This document shows positions 16,156-24,141 of a stretch of DNA of 64,000 bases, piece by piece; positions within the stretch are counted from its first letter, which is position 1; each line of letters starts with the position of its first letter. The stretch comes from Flavobacterium denitrificans DSM 15936 (lineage in GTDB: Bacteria; Bacteroidota; Bacteroidia; Flavobacteriales; Flavobacteriaceae): contig NZ_AUDL01000008.1 in the NCBI RefSeq assembly GCF_000425445.1, forward strand, positions 62,001 to 126,000, read 5' to 3'. The notes beneath the pieces are model-generated. The model made no database searches and had not been told where the DNA came from. It saw only the letters and a program-made list of their open reading frames with translations. A program made the position numbers and the translations under genes.

Positions 16156-17790
16156 TTATTTTTCGATTTCTCTCATGGAATCCATTTTCTTATGCGCCAA
16201 GAAACCAGCTACATCTTCAAAATGCTCTTTTACTCTTTTGTTTCCGAATTCGAAGACTTTAGTTGCTAATCCGTCAAGGAAATCACGGTCGTGAGAAACC
16301 AAGATCAAAGTTCCGTCGAAATCTCTCAACGCATCTTTAATAATATCTTTCGTTTTCATATCCAAGTGATTCGAAGGCTCATCCAAAATCAACAAGTTAA
16401 CAGGTTCTAACAACAATTTAATCATCGCCAAGCGTGTTTTTTCACCTCCAGAAAGCACCTTTACTTTTTTCGTGATATCATCACCTTGAAACATGAAAGC
16501 ACCTAAAATATTTTTGATTTGCGTTCTGATATCCCCAACGGCAATGCTATCAATTGTCTCAAAAATTGTTGCGTTTTCATCTAACAAAGCCGCTTGATTT
16601 TGGGCAAAATATCCAATCTGAGCATTATGACCAATTTCAACACTTCCAGAATCAACACCGATTTCCTTCATGATTGCTTTGATCATTGTTGATTTACCTT
16701 CACCATTTTTTCCAACAAAAGCCACTTTCTGACCACGTTCGATTACAATGTTTGCATCTTTAAATACAACATGATCCCCATAAGCCTTAGACATTTCCTT
16801 TACAATAACAGGATATTGCCCAGAACGTGCCGCTGGCGGGAATTTTAATCTCAATGCAGATGTATCAACTTCATCAACCTCTACTATTTCAAGCTTCTCA
16901 AGCATTTTAACACGAGATTGAACAGCGTCAGTTTTAGAAAATGTCCCTCTGAAACGCTCAATAAAAGCACGATTTTCAGCAATCATTTTTTGTTGCTCAT
17001 CATATGCTTTTTGTTGATGGATTCTTCGGTCTTTTCTTAATTCCAAGTAATGAGAATATTTCGCTTTGTAATCATAAATTCTTCCCATAGTAACTTCAAT
17101 AGTTCTGTTTGTAATATTATCTACAAACGCTCTATCGTGAGAAATTACCACAACCGCTTTTGCTTGAGTCAACAAGAAATCTTCCAACCATTGAATACTT
17201 TCGATATCCATGTGGTTGGTAGGCTCATCCAGCAAAATCAAATCTGGTTTTCTTAATAAAATTTTTGCCAACTCAATACGCATTCTCCATCCACCAGAAA
17301 ATTCAGAAGTTTGACGAGTGAAATCTTCACGCACAAAACCTAAACCAACTAATATTTTCTCAACTTCAGCTTCGTAATTCACTTCTTCAATTGCATAAAA
17401 TTTCTCGCTTAAGTCGGAAACTCTTTCGATCAATTTCATGTATTCGTCACTTTCATAATCGGTACGAACTGTCAATTGTTCATTGATACTGTCGATTTCA
17501 GCTTTCATTGTAAAAATTTCACTGAACGCTTTTGATGCTTCTTCCATAACTGTTGCGCCATCTTCAGTAAGCAAATGCTGAGGAAGATAAGCAATTACAG
17601 CTTCTTTAGGAGCCGAAATATTTCCAGTCGAAGGCTTACTTACTCCTGCAATTATTTTTAAAAGTGTCGATTTCCCCGCACCATTCTTACCCATAAGGGC
17701 AATTTTATCATTTTCATTAATAGCAAAAGAAACATCGCTAAAAAGTGTAGTTCCGCCAAACTGAACCGAAATATCGTTAACTGTAATCAT
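16156..17790 (-). CDS. ABC-F family ATPase
   Basis: A 544-residue soluble protein made of two ABC ATPase domains with no membrane part. Walker A motifs are GKNGAGKST (34-42) and GKNGEGKST in the second half. The ABC signatures are FSGGWRMRIELAK and LSGGEKTRLAM, and the Walker B motifs are LILLDEPTNHMD and LLILDEPSNHLD. A charged linker (about 245-300, HQQKAYDEQQKMIAENRAF) is the P-site tRNA interaction motif that contacts the ribosome in this family. Known ABC-F proteins adjust translation (EttA, YbiT, Uup) or protect ribosomes from antibiotics. The architecture here resembles the YbiT/Uup-like housekeeping branch, but the exact subfamily needs a tree. It is monocistronic with a strong promoter. 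Confidence 0.9.
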   Translation of the reverse strand: MITVNDISVQFGGTTLFSDVSFAINENDKIALMGKNGAGKSTLLKIIAGVSKPSTGNISAPKEAVIAYLPQHLLTEDGATVMEEASKAFSEIFTMKAEIDSINEQLTVRTDYESDEYMKLIERVSDLSEKFYAIEEVNYEAEVEKILVGLGFVREDFTRQTSEFSGGWRMRIELAKILLRKPDLILLDEPTNHMDIESIQWLEDFLLTQAKAVVVISHDRAFVDNITNRTIEVTMGRIYDYKAKYSHYLELRKDRRIHQQKAYDEQQKMIAENRAFIERFRGTFSKTDAVQSRVKMLEKLEIVEVDEVDTSALRLKFPPAARSGQYPVIVKEMSKAYGDHVVFKDANIVIERGQKVAFVGKNGEGKSTMIKAIMKEIGVDSGSVEIGHNAQIGYFAQNQAALLDENATIFETIDSIAVGDIRTQIKNILGAFMFQGDDITKKVKVLSGGEKTRLAMIKLLLEPVNLLILDEPSNHLDMKTKDIIKDALRDFDGTLILVSHDRDFLDGLATKVFEFGNKRVKEHFEDVAGFLAHKKMDSMREIEK

Positions 17791-17853
17791 TTGTCTTTGT
17801 TAATTTGTTTAATCGGTTAATCGTTTACCTGACCACCCATTTTTTTCGTGCCG

Positions 17854-17883
17854 CAAAGATAGATTAATTAGATAATTTGGCAA
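17854..17883 (-). promoter_or_regulatory. ABC-F gene promoter
   Basis: On the minus strand: TTG at 17883-17881, 19 bases, TATCTTTG at 17861-17854. The -33 half lies inside a repeated AATTAGATAATTTG block, so the repeat overlaps a working promoter. Confidence 0.75.
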
Positions 17884-17928
17884 TTTGAAAATTAGATAAT
17901 TTTGAAAATGTGTTAATTAGGCAATTTA
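17864..17928. repeat. AATTAGATAATT / TTTGAAAATG repeat block
   Basis: The words AATTAGATAATTT, GCAATTTGAAAAT and TTTGAAAATGTGTTAATTA recur within 65 bases. The same words reappear at 18482-18509 and, inverted, at 18725-18753, around the next gene. This looks like short-period repeat DNA and not coding sequence. Confidence 0.6.
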
Positions 17929-18033
17929 CTAGTCAAACAACCATTTAATTATAATAAATGAAACCTAAGAGGTTTTATACTATTTTAAAATTTTAGCCTT
18001 ACCTTGTACTATAATTTTAAAAATCAGCGAATT

Positions 18034-18477
18034 ATGAAAACGAAATTAAAATTGACTATTTACTTAATTACAGGATTACTGTTTGGACTTTCTGCACATG
18101 CTCAAAAAACGGTAATTAAAAAAGAAGCCTTACCTGCAAATGCTCAAACTTTTTTGAAGACACATTTCGGGTCAAAAAAACCAAGTTATATTTTAGAAGA
18201 CAAAGAAATCCTCTCTACAGAATACAAAGTGAAATTTGACAATGAAATCGAAATTGAGTTTGACAAGAAAGGAAACTGGAAAGAAGTTGACGGCAAAAAC
18301 ACCAAAATTCCTAAATCTATTGTTCCTAAAAAAATCGCTTCTTATATAAAAACAAATTTCCCAAAAGAAAATGTAATCAAAATAGAACTTGAAAGTTCTG
18401 GTTATGAAACAAAACTCAGCAACGGTTTAGAATTGAAATTCAACCTAAAAGGAGATTTTATTAAGATTGACAAATAA
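18034..18477 (+). CDS. Secreted PepSY-like (DUF2874) protein
   Basis: A 147-residue exported protein with a signal peptide ending near SAHAQ (residue 24). The mature part holds two similar halves: LPANAQTFLKTHF..., then a strand pair with EYKVKFDNEIEIEFDKKGNWKEVDG, and IPKSIVPKKIASYIKTNFP... with YETKLSNGLELKFNLKGDFIKID. This duplicated helix plus beta-hairpin is the PepSY-like fold of the Bacteroidota family once labelled beta-lactamase-inhibitor-like. Its function is unknown. The ATG at 18034 is chosen because the signal peptide begins there; a TTG 10 codons earlier would put charged residues before it. It stands alone between repeat blocks. Confidence 0.75.
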   Translation: MKTKLKLTIYLITGLLFGLSAHAQKTVIKKEALPANAQTFLKTHFGSKKPSYILEDKEILSTEYKVKFDNEIEIEFDKKGNWKEVDGKNTKIPKSIVPKKIASYIKTNFPKENVIKIELESSGYETKLSNGLELKFNLKGDFIKIDK

Positions 18478-18547
18478 GTTAAATTTGAAAATGTGTCAAT
18501 TAGATAATTCTTAAATCCCAAAACAAAACGTTTTACACTATATTCCT

Positions 18548-18650
18548 AAACTGGACTGAAGTCCAGTCCTACAACACAACAGGTTCCTGCGGAATAACAA
18601 GAGAGCCCACGGCTCGAGCCATATTGTAGAGCTGAACTTCAGTCCAGTTT
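18548..18650 (-). repeat. Dispersed inverted-repeat element, copy 1
   Basis: The arms at 18548-18573 and 18625-18650 are inverted copies (23 of 26 positions), each containing the palindrome CTGGACTGAAGTCCAG or a close variant. The core holds GAGCC...GGCTC and CGCAGGAA words, which match the copy at 50008-50115 when read on the opposite strand. It contains no open frame, so it is likely a REP/MITE-like non-autonomous element. Confidence 0.75.
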
Positions 18651-18669
18651 AAAGATATGTAAAAAACAA

Positions 18670-18711
18670 AACCCGACAGTCCCGAAGCCTCGGGATAAAA
18701 CCTGTCGGGTT
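18670..18711 (-). terminator. Terminator of the GlmU-like gene
   Basis: A long stem AACCCGACAG/CTGTCGGGTT contains an inner TCCCGA/TCGGGA hairpin. On the minus strand it is followed by TTTTGTTTTTT. Confidence 0.82.
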
Positions 18712-18751
18712 AAAAAAATTATCTCATTTTCAAATTGACTAATTATCTAAT

Positions 18752-19927
18752 TTAGTCTTTTCTCCATTTTTTGGTTTCTTCGAAAACATGTTCTAAAATA
18801 GCTTGTTCCGTTGCATCAAAATCAATATTTCTTCTTGACAAAACCAAACGCGCCGTTTCAAAAGCTTTTTTAGTTACATAAGTTGTAAATCCTGCTGCGC
18901 CACCCCAAGAAAAACTCGGAACAAAATTACGAGGAAAACCTGAACCGAAAATATTAGCGCTTACACCAACAACAGTCCCTGTGTTAAACATAGTATTGAT
19001 ACCACATTTACTGTGATCTCCCATCATCAAACCACAAAACTGAAGTCCGGTTTTAGCAAAACCTTCCGTTTCATAGCTCCATAATTTTACTTCTTCGTAA
19101 TTGTTTTTTAGGTTTGAATTATTTGAATCAGCACCAATATTACACCATTCACCTAAAACAGAATCGCCTAAAAATCCTTCATGGCCTTTATTTGAATTCG
19201 CAAAAAGAACTGAGTTTTTAACCTCACCACCAATTCTAGATCCAGGGCCTACAGTAGTCGCACCATAAACTTTAGCTGACATTTTCACCATAGCATTTTC
19301 GCATAAAGCGAATGGCCCTCGAATTACAGTACCTTCCATAATTTCGGTATTCTTACCTATATATATAGGACCCGTTGAAGCATTCAGAGTCACAAACTCT
19401 AATTTCGCTCCTTCTTCAATAAAAATGTTTTCAGGAGAAATAACATTGACGCTTTTCGGAATTGGTTGTGATTTTCTGTCTTCAGTCAAAAAAGCAAAAT
19501 CGGCACGAATTGCCGCATCGTTTTTTGAAAAAATATCCCATGTATGTTCAACCGTCAAACAATCTTCATCATAGTAGATAATTTCATACGAATCAAAATC
19601 AACTTCTTCCTGATTTTCTGAAGCAAAAAAAGCGATCACATCATCTCCTCTAAAAATCGCCTGATTTGTGGTCAGATCAGAAATCATGTCAACAAGCTTA
19701 TCATTTGGCAAATAAGCAGCATTGATCATTACGTTTTCCTCCATCTCCACCATCGGAAATTTTTCAGACAAATATTCTTCAGTAATTGTTGTTATTGTTG
19801 AACCAAGGCGTGTTTCCCATTTTTGACGAATTGTCATAATTCCGATTAAGATATCGGCCACGGGCCTTGTAAAGGTAAAAGGTAATAAAGCATTCCGAAC
19901 GGGACCGTCAAAAAGAATGTAATTCAT
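18752..19927 (-). CDS. GlmU-like sugar nucleotidyltransferase family protein
   Basis: A 391-residue protein widespread in Bacteroidota and usually labelled GlmU family. It starts MNYILFDGPVRNALLPFTF, a degenerate nucleotidyltransferase opening without the usual GxGTRM loop. Its C-terminal half has left-handed beta-helix hexapeptide repeats (about 190-350: PIYIGKNTEIMEGTVIRGPF, GATTVGPGSRIGGEV, NTGTVVGVSANIF), as in acyl- and sugar-transferases. Real GlmU makes UDP-GlcNAc for the cell wall. Here the degenerate N-terminus leaves both activity and substrate uncertain. TAACTTTG on the minus strand at 19983-19976 is a probable -7 box. The gene is adjacent to rpmE2 on the same strand but separated by a terminator. 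Confidence 0.8.
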   Translation of the reverse strand: MNYILFDGPVRNALLPFTFTRPVADILIGIMTIRQKWETRLGSTITTITEEYLSEKFPMVEMEENVMINAAYLPNDKLVDMISDLTTNQAIFRGDDVIAFFASENQEEVDFDSYEIIYYDEDCLTVEHTWDIFSKNDAAIRADFAFLTEDRKSQPIPKSVNVISPENIFIEEGAKLEFVTLNASTGPIYIGKNTEIMEGTVIRGPFALCENAMVKMSAKVYGATTVGPGSRIGGEVKNSVLFANSNKGHEGFLGDSVLGEWCNIGADSNNSNLKNNYEEVKLWSYETEGFAKTGLQFCGLMMGDHSKCGINTMFNTGTVVGVSANIFGSGFPRNFVPSFSWGGAAGFTTYVTKKAFETARLVLSRRNIDFDATEQAILEHVFEETKKWRKD

Positions 19928-20076
19928 AAATAAAAAATTTGGTACTTGTTAAAATCTTGATTTGGTTATCGAGGTCAAAGTTACAAATATTTATGTTTTT
20001 ACTAAACTTGTTTTAGTAGTTCATAATGAATTGAATTCAATCAAAATCTAAACAACAAAAATAGCATCACATAAAA

Positions 20077-20103
20077 AAAGCCTTCCAAATCTGGAAGGCT
20101 TTT
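20077..20103 (-). terminator. Terminator of rpmE2
   Basis: The stem AAAGCCTTCCA/TGGAAGGCTTT is followed by a T-run on the minus strand. Confidence 0.88.
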
Positions 20104-20122
20104 GTATAATTTAAAACAGCTA

Positions 20123-20377
20123 TTATTTTTTAGCGTGTTTAGCATATTTAGTTTTGAATTTATCAATACGTCCTGCAGTATCGATAAGTTTAGATTTACC
20201 AGTATAAAAAGGGTGAGATGTTCTAGAAATCTCCATTTTTACAACTGGATACTCAACTCCGTCAACTTCAATTGTTTCTTTTGTATCTGCAGTAGATTTA
20301 GTGATAAAAACGTCATCATTTGACATGTCTTTAAATGCAACTAATCTGTAATTTTCTGGGTGAATTCCTTTTTTCAT
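20123..20377 (-). CDS. rpmE2: 50S ribosomal protein L31, type B
   Basis: An 84-residue L31. It opens [19 protein letters not shown] and contains [24 protein letters not shown], the family signature. It lacks the CxxC zinc-binding cysteines of type A L31, so it is the zinc-independent type B. In many bacteria type B replaces type A under zinc starvation through Zur, but in Bacteroidota it is commonly the only L31. No Zur-like palindrome is seen here, and the promoter is an ordinary housekeeping one. It is a single-gene unit. Confidence 0.96.
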
Positions 20378-20494
20378 CTTTTCTTTTTATTTATTGTTTA
20401 GAGCATTTTCATTTTGAAGCTTTTTCATTGTTGGAAAAAGGTATAAACAAGCAACACTCTTTTTTGTTTAAAAATTTAATTATTTTTGAGTGTG

Positions 20495-20523
20495 CAAATT
20501 TACAATTCTTTTTTAATAAACAA
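20495..20523 (-). promoter_or_regulatory. rpmE2 promoter
   Basis: On the minus strand: TTG at 20523-20521, 18 bases, TAAATTTG at 20502-20495. The leader is about 110 bases. Confidence 0.75.
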
Positions 20524-20627
20524 ATACTTAACTCACTTTTTTTTAGTTTATTTCGAAAAGCTTTTTTTATCTACGATTATAGTGGGAATTACTATATTTG
20601 TGGATTAATTTTAAAACATATAGAAAT

Positions 20628-21158
20628 ATGATCAATGAAGTTATAAAAAAGAATGGTATTACTTATGGTGTAATGATTGGAATTGCATCTGCATTAGTTA
20701 CTGCGACAATATATGCAATTGATTTAAACTTGTTCACAGCTTGGTGGATGGGAATTCTCGGTATAGTAATAAGTTTAACAATTAGCATCATCTTACTTTC
20801 TAAAACGAAAAAAGAATTAAAAGGCGTATTTCCTTTTAAAGATGCTTTTACTACTTATTTTATAGCTGCTGTAATTGGCGTTTTAATTTCTACAACTTTC
20901 AATATCCTTTTATTTAACGTAATTGATCCAGGCGCAAAAGACACCTTAAGCGATATTATGGTAAAATACACTGCAAACATGATGCAGAAATTTGGAGCAC
21001 CTGCTGCGTCGATAAACGAAGCAATTGCTAAAATGAAAGAAAACAATCCATACTCTACTTTTGAATTATTAAAAGGATCTGCCTTTGCAATCGTAATAAG
21101 TGCTGTTTTCGGACTAATTTTCGCCGCATTTTTCAAAAGCAAAACTACTCAAGAATAA
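20628..21158 (+). CDS. DUF4199 membrane protein
   Basis: A 176-residue integral membrane protein with four hydrophobic helices (about 10-30, 36-57, 72-95 and 145-168). The opening INEVIKKNGITYGVMIGIAS and the segment GVFPFKDAFTTYFIAAVIGVL are typical of DUF4199, a Bacteroidota family of unknown function. A glycosyltransferase gene follows 9 bases after the stop, so the two are co-transcribed; in this phylum DUF4199 often sits just before such a GT2 gene. TATATTTG at 20593-20600 is the -7 box; the transcript would start about 20 bases before this ATG, which excludes the upstream TTG start. Confidence 0.85.
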   Translation: MINEVIKKNGITYGVMIGIASALVTATIYAIDLNLFTAWWMGILGIVISLTISIILLSKTKKELKGVFPFKDAFTTYFIAAVIGVLISTTFNILLFNVIDPGAKDTLSDIMVKYTANMMQKFGAPAASINEAIAKMKENNPYSTFELLKGSAFAIVISAVFGLIFAAFFKSKTTQE

Positions 21159-21167
21159 AAATTATAA

Positions 21168-22124
21168 ATGAATTTATCTATACTTATACCGCTTCTAAAC
21201 GAGGAGGAATCACTTAAGGAACTCTATACATGGATCATTAAAGTGATGCAATCTAACAATTACTCTTATGAAATCATTTTTGTAGATGATGGTAGTACAG
21301 ATGATTCTTGGAACATTATTGAAAGCTTTTCGAACGAAAATCCTAATGTAAAAGGAATTCGTTTCATGAAAAACTTTGGAAAATCTCAGGCTTTGCATGC
21401 TGGTTTTGCAAAAGCAAAAGGCGATGTGATCATTACAATGGATGCCGACTTGCAAGACAGTCCAGACGAAATTCCTGAATTGTATGAAATGATTACAAAG
21501 CAGAAATACGATTTGGTTTCGGGCTGGAAAAAGAAACGTTACGATTCTGTTGTAGCAAAAAATCTACCTTCAAAATTGTTCAACTGGGCGGCTAGAAAAA
21601 CTTCCGGCGTTGAATTAAACGATTTTAATTGCGGATTAAAAGCCTACAAAAATGTCGTGGTAAAAAACATCGAAGTTTCTGGCGAAATGCACCGCTATAT
21701 TCCTGTTTTGGCAAAAAATGCCGGATTTGGGAAAATTGGCGAAAAGGTGGTTATTCACCAAGCCAGGAAATATGGCGAAACTAAATTCGGAATGGAACGT
21801 TTTATAAACGGTTTTTTGGATTTGATCACAATCTGGTTTTTATCAAGATTCGGAAAAAGACCGATGCACTTGTTTGGCGCAATTGGCTCTTTGATGTTCA
21901 TCATCGGATTTTTATCTGCAGGTTACATTGGAATTTCTAAATTATACCATATGTATACCGGAATGAAATACAGCTTAGTTACAAATAATCCGTGGTTTTA
22001 TATTGCTTTAACAACCATGATTTTAGGAACTCAGCTATTCCTTGCAGGATTCTTGGGAGAAATTATTCTAAGAACCAAAAGCAACGAAGCACGCTATAAA
22101 GTAGCTCGCGAAGTTAACTTTTAA
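21168..22124 (+). CDS. Family 2 glycosyltransferase, polyisoprenyl-phosphate sugar type
   Basis: A 318-residue GT2 enzyme. The GT-A domain has VDDGSTDDS (39-47) and MDADLQDSP (91-99) for nucleotide and metal binding. Two C-terminal membrane helices follow (about 235-257 and 272-295), with the RKYGETKFG motif just before them. This is the layout of GtrB/DPM1-like enzymes, which move a sugar from UDP- or GDP-sugar to a polyisoprenyl phosphate in the inner membrane. The lipid-linked sugar would feed envelope glycan or protein modification. It is co-transcribed with the DUF4199 protein; the phosphosugar mutase next door may provide the sugar-1-phosphate precursor. Confidence 0.87.
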   Translation: MNLSILIPLLNEEESLKELYTWIIKVMQSNNYSYEIIFVDDGSTDDSWNIIESFSNENPNVKGIRFMKNFGKSQALHAGFAKAKGDVIITMDADLQDSPDEIPELYEMITKQKYDLVSGWKKKRYDSVVAKNLPSKLFNWAARKTSGVELNDFNCGLKAYKNVVVKNIEVSGEMHRYIPVLAKNAGFGKIGEKVVIHQARKYGETKFGMERFINGFLDLITIWFLSRFGKRPMHLFGAIGSLMFIIGFLSAGYIGISKLYHMYTGMKYSLVTNNPWFYIALTTMILGTQLFLAGFLGEIILRTKSNEARYKVAREVNF

Positions 22125-22174
22125 TGAGAGCAGCACTTCTGCCCCCACATTTATAAATAGTAAAAAAAATTGAC

Positions 22175-23902
22175 ATGAATATAGCACCTAATATATTAAG
22201 CGCCGTAAATGAATGGTTAACTCCAACATTTGACAAAGAAACACAAGCTGCAGTTAAAGAATTAATGACAACTTCCCCTAAAGAACTTGAGGAGAGTTTT
22301 TATAAAAACCTTGAATTTGGAACAGGTGGAATGCGTGGCGTTATGGGTATTGGAAACAACAGAATCAATAAATATACGCTAGGAAAAAACACTCAAGGAT
22401 TATCTGATTATTTACATGAAGTTTTTCCAAACGAACCTTTAAAAGTTGTTATTGCTTATGATTGCCGTCATAACAGCAACACTTTAGCAAAAGTAGTTGC
22501 CGATGTTTTTTCTGCAAATGGGATTCAGGTTTATTTATTTTCAGATTTGAGACCAACTCCAGAATTGTCTTTTGCACTTAAATATTTAGGATGTCAATGC
22601 GGAATCGTCTTAACGGCTTCTCACAATCCACCAGAATACAATGGATATAAAGTATACTGGCAAGACGGAGGTCAAATTGTACCTCCACAAGACAAAGCTA
22701 TTATCAATGTAATCGAAAATTTAGGCTACGACAAAATTAAATTTGACGCAAACGAAAGCTTAATCAAATATATCGATACTGATATTGACAAGGCTTTTGT
22801 GAAATCGTCTATTGAAAATGCTAGTTTCAATACTCCGGCTGAAGCTAAAGACAACTTACATGTTGTTTTCACTTCATTGCACGGAACTTCTATAAAATCT
22901 ATTCCGGATACTTTATCACAAGCTGGCTACAAAAATGTTCATATTGTTCCTGAGCAAGCAATTCCTGATGGAGATTTCCCAACTGTAAAATCGCCAAATC
23001 CAGAAGAGCCAGAAGCTTTGACTATGGCATTGGCTTTGGCAGACAAAACAAATTCTGATATCGTTGTTGGAACTGATCCTGATTGCGACCGTTTAGGCGT
23101 TGCTGTTCGTAACAATGAAGGCAAAATGATTTTGTTGAACGGAAATCAAACCATGATTTTAATGACTTCTTTCTTGTTGAAACAATGGCAGAAAGCTGGA
23201 AAACTAAACGGAAAACAATTTGTAGGATCAACAATTGTTTCGACTCCAATGATGATGGAATTGGCATCTAGTTACGGAGTGGAATGCAAAGTTGGATTGA
23301 CTGGATTCAAATGGATTGCAAAAATGATCAAAGATTTTCCAGAACTTCAATTTATTGGAGGTGGCGAAGAAAGCTTTGGTTTCATGGTTGGCGACGCTGT
23401 TAGAGATAAAGATGCCGTTGCTGCTACTTTATTAATCTGCGAAGTTGCCGCGCAAGCGAAAGCCGCAGGAAGTTCAGTTTACAAAGAGCTTCTTCAACTT
23501 TACGTTGAAAATGGTTTCTACAAAGAATACTTAGTTTCTTTAACTAAAAAAGGAATGGAAGGTTTAGAAGAAATCAACCAAATGATGATCAATTTACGTC
23601 AAAATCCTTTGAAAGAAATCAACGGTCAACGTGTAATTATGGTTGAAGACTACCAATCATCAATTGCTTTGAATTTATTGACTGGCGAAGAATCAACAAT
23701 GGATATCCCGAAATCTAATGTATTGATTTATTATACTGAAGATGGTTCTAAAATTTGTGCAAGACCGAGCGGAACTGAGCCAAAAATCAAATTCTATATC
23801 AGCGTAAATGCTGAAATCGAATCGGTTTTAGAATTTGAAGAAGCAGAAAAATTCTTAGATCAAAAAATACAAAACATCATTGCAGACATGCAATTGAAAT
23901 AG
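22175..23902 (+). CDS. Phospho-sugar mutase (phosphoglucomutase/phosphomannomutase)
   Basis: A 575-residue alpha-D-phosphohexomutase. The catalytic serine loop is TASHNPPEYNGYK with Ser149. The metal loop is GTDPDCDRLG (near 297), the sugar-specificity loop is GGEESFGF, and the phosphate-binding loop is RPSGTEPKIKFY near the C-terminus. The order and spacing of these four loops are complete, so the enzyme should be active. It interconverts hexose 1- and 6-phosphates. Length and the GEESFGF loop match the PgcA/PGM2-like group, common in Bacteroidota, acting on glucose phosphates. The 50-base gap after the glycosyltransferase has no terminator, so it may be part of that operon. Confidence 0.9.
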   Translation: MNIAPNILSAVNEWLTPTFDKETQAAVKELMTTSPKELEESFYKNLEFGTGGMRGVMGIGNNRINKYTLGKNTQGLSDYLHEVFPNEPLKVVIAYDCRHNSNTLAKVVADVFSANGIQVYLFSDLRPTPELSFALKYLGCQCGIVLTASHNPPEYNGYKVYWQDGGQIVPPQDKAIINVIENLGYDKIKFDANESLIKYIDTDIDKAFVKSSIENASFNTPAEAKDNLHVVFTSLHGTSIKSIPDTLSQAGYKNVHIVPEQAIPDGDFPTVKSPNPEEPEALTMALALADKTNSDIVVGTDPDCDRLGVAVRNNEGKMILLNGNQTMILMTSFLLKQWQKAGKLNGKQFVGSTIVSTPMMMELASSYGVECKVGLTGFKWIAKMIKDFPELQFIGGGEESFGFMVGDAVRDKDAVAATLLICEVAAQAKAAGSSVYKELLQLYVENGFYKEYLVSLTKKGMEGLEEINQMMINLRQNPLKEINGQRVIMVEDYQSSIALNLLTGEESTMDIPKSNVLIYYTEDGSKICARPSGTEPKIKFYISVNAEIESVLEFEEAEKFLDQKIQNIIADMQLK

Positions 23903-23966
23903 ATCTTTAACACATTTTCAATCAGCACACAATTTTGTACCGCATTGAATAACCAAATTATTAATG

Positions 23967-24010
23967 AACTCTGATTTACATTCTTGAAATGCAAGTCAGA
24001 GTTTTTTTTT
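23967..24010 (+). terminator. Terminator of the phosphosugar mutase gene
   Basis: The stem AACTCTGA/TCAGAGTT, with a longer inner pairing in the loop, is followed by ten T's. Confidence 0.85.
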
Positions 24011-24032
24011 TATAAAAAAAAGCAAAAAGAAA

Positions 24033-24061
24033 TTGAAAACACTTCAATTGGATTAATTTTG
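24033..24061 (+). promoter_or_regulatory. ABC exporter promoter
   Basis: TTG at 24033-24035, 18 bases, TAATTTTG at 24054-24061. Transcription would start about 75 bases before the ABC exporter gene. Confidence 0.72.
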
Positions 24062-24141
24062 TGCATTCAAAATTGCTTTGTCAAATAGTTAAAATATTAG
24101 AAAGCAGTAAAACAAAAAGAAAATAACGTCAAAAAAAATAA

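Larger units (their letters stand above)
18482..18753. repeat. Outer inverted arms enclosing a smaller element
   Basis: AATTTGAAAATG and AATTAGATAATT occur at 18482-18509. Their reverse complements, in permuted order, occur at 18725-18753, ending inside the stop codon of the GlmU-like gene. Between them lie the 103-bp element at 18548-18650 and the terminator at 18670-18711. The words are those seen at 17864-17928. Confidence 0.55.
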
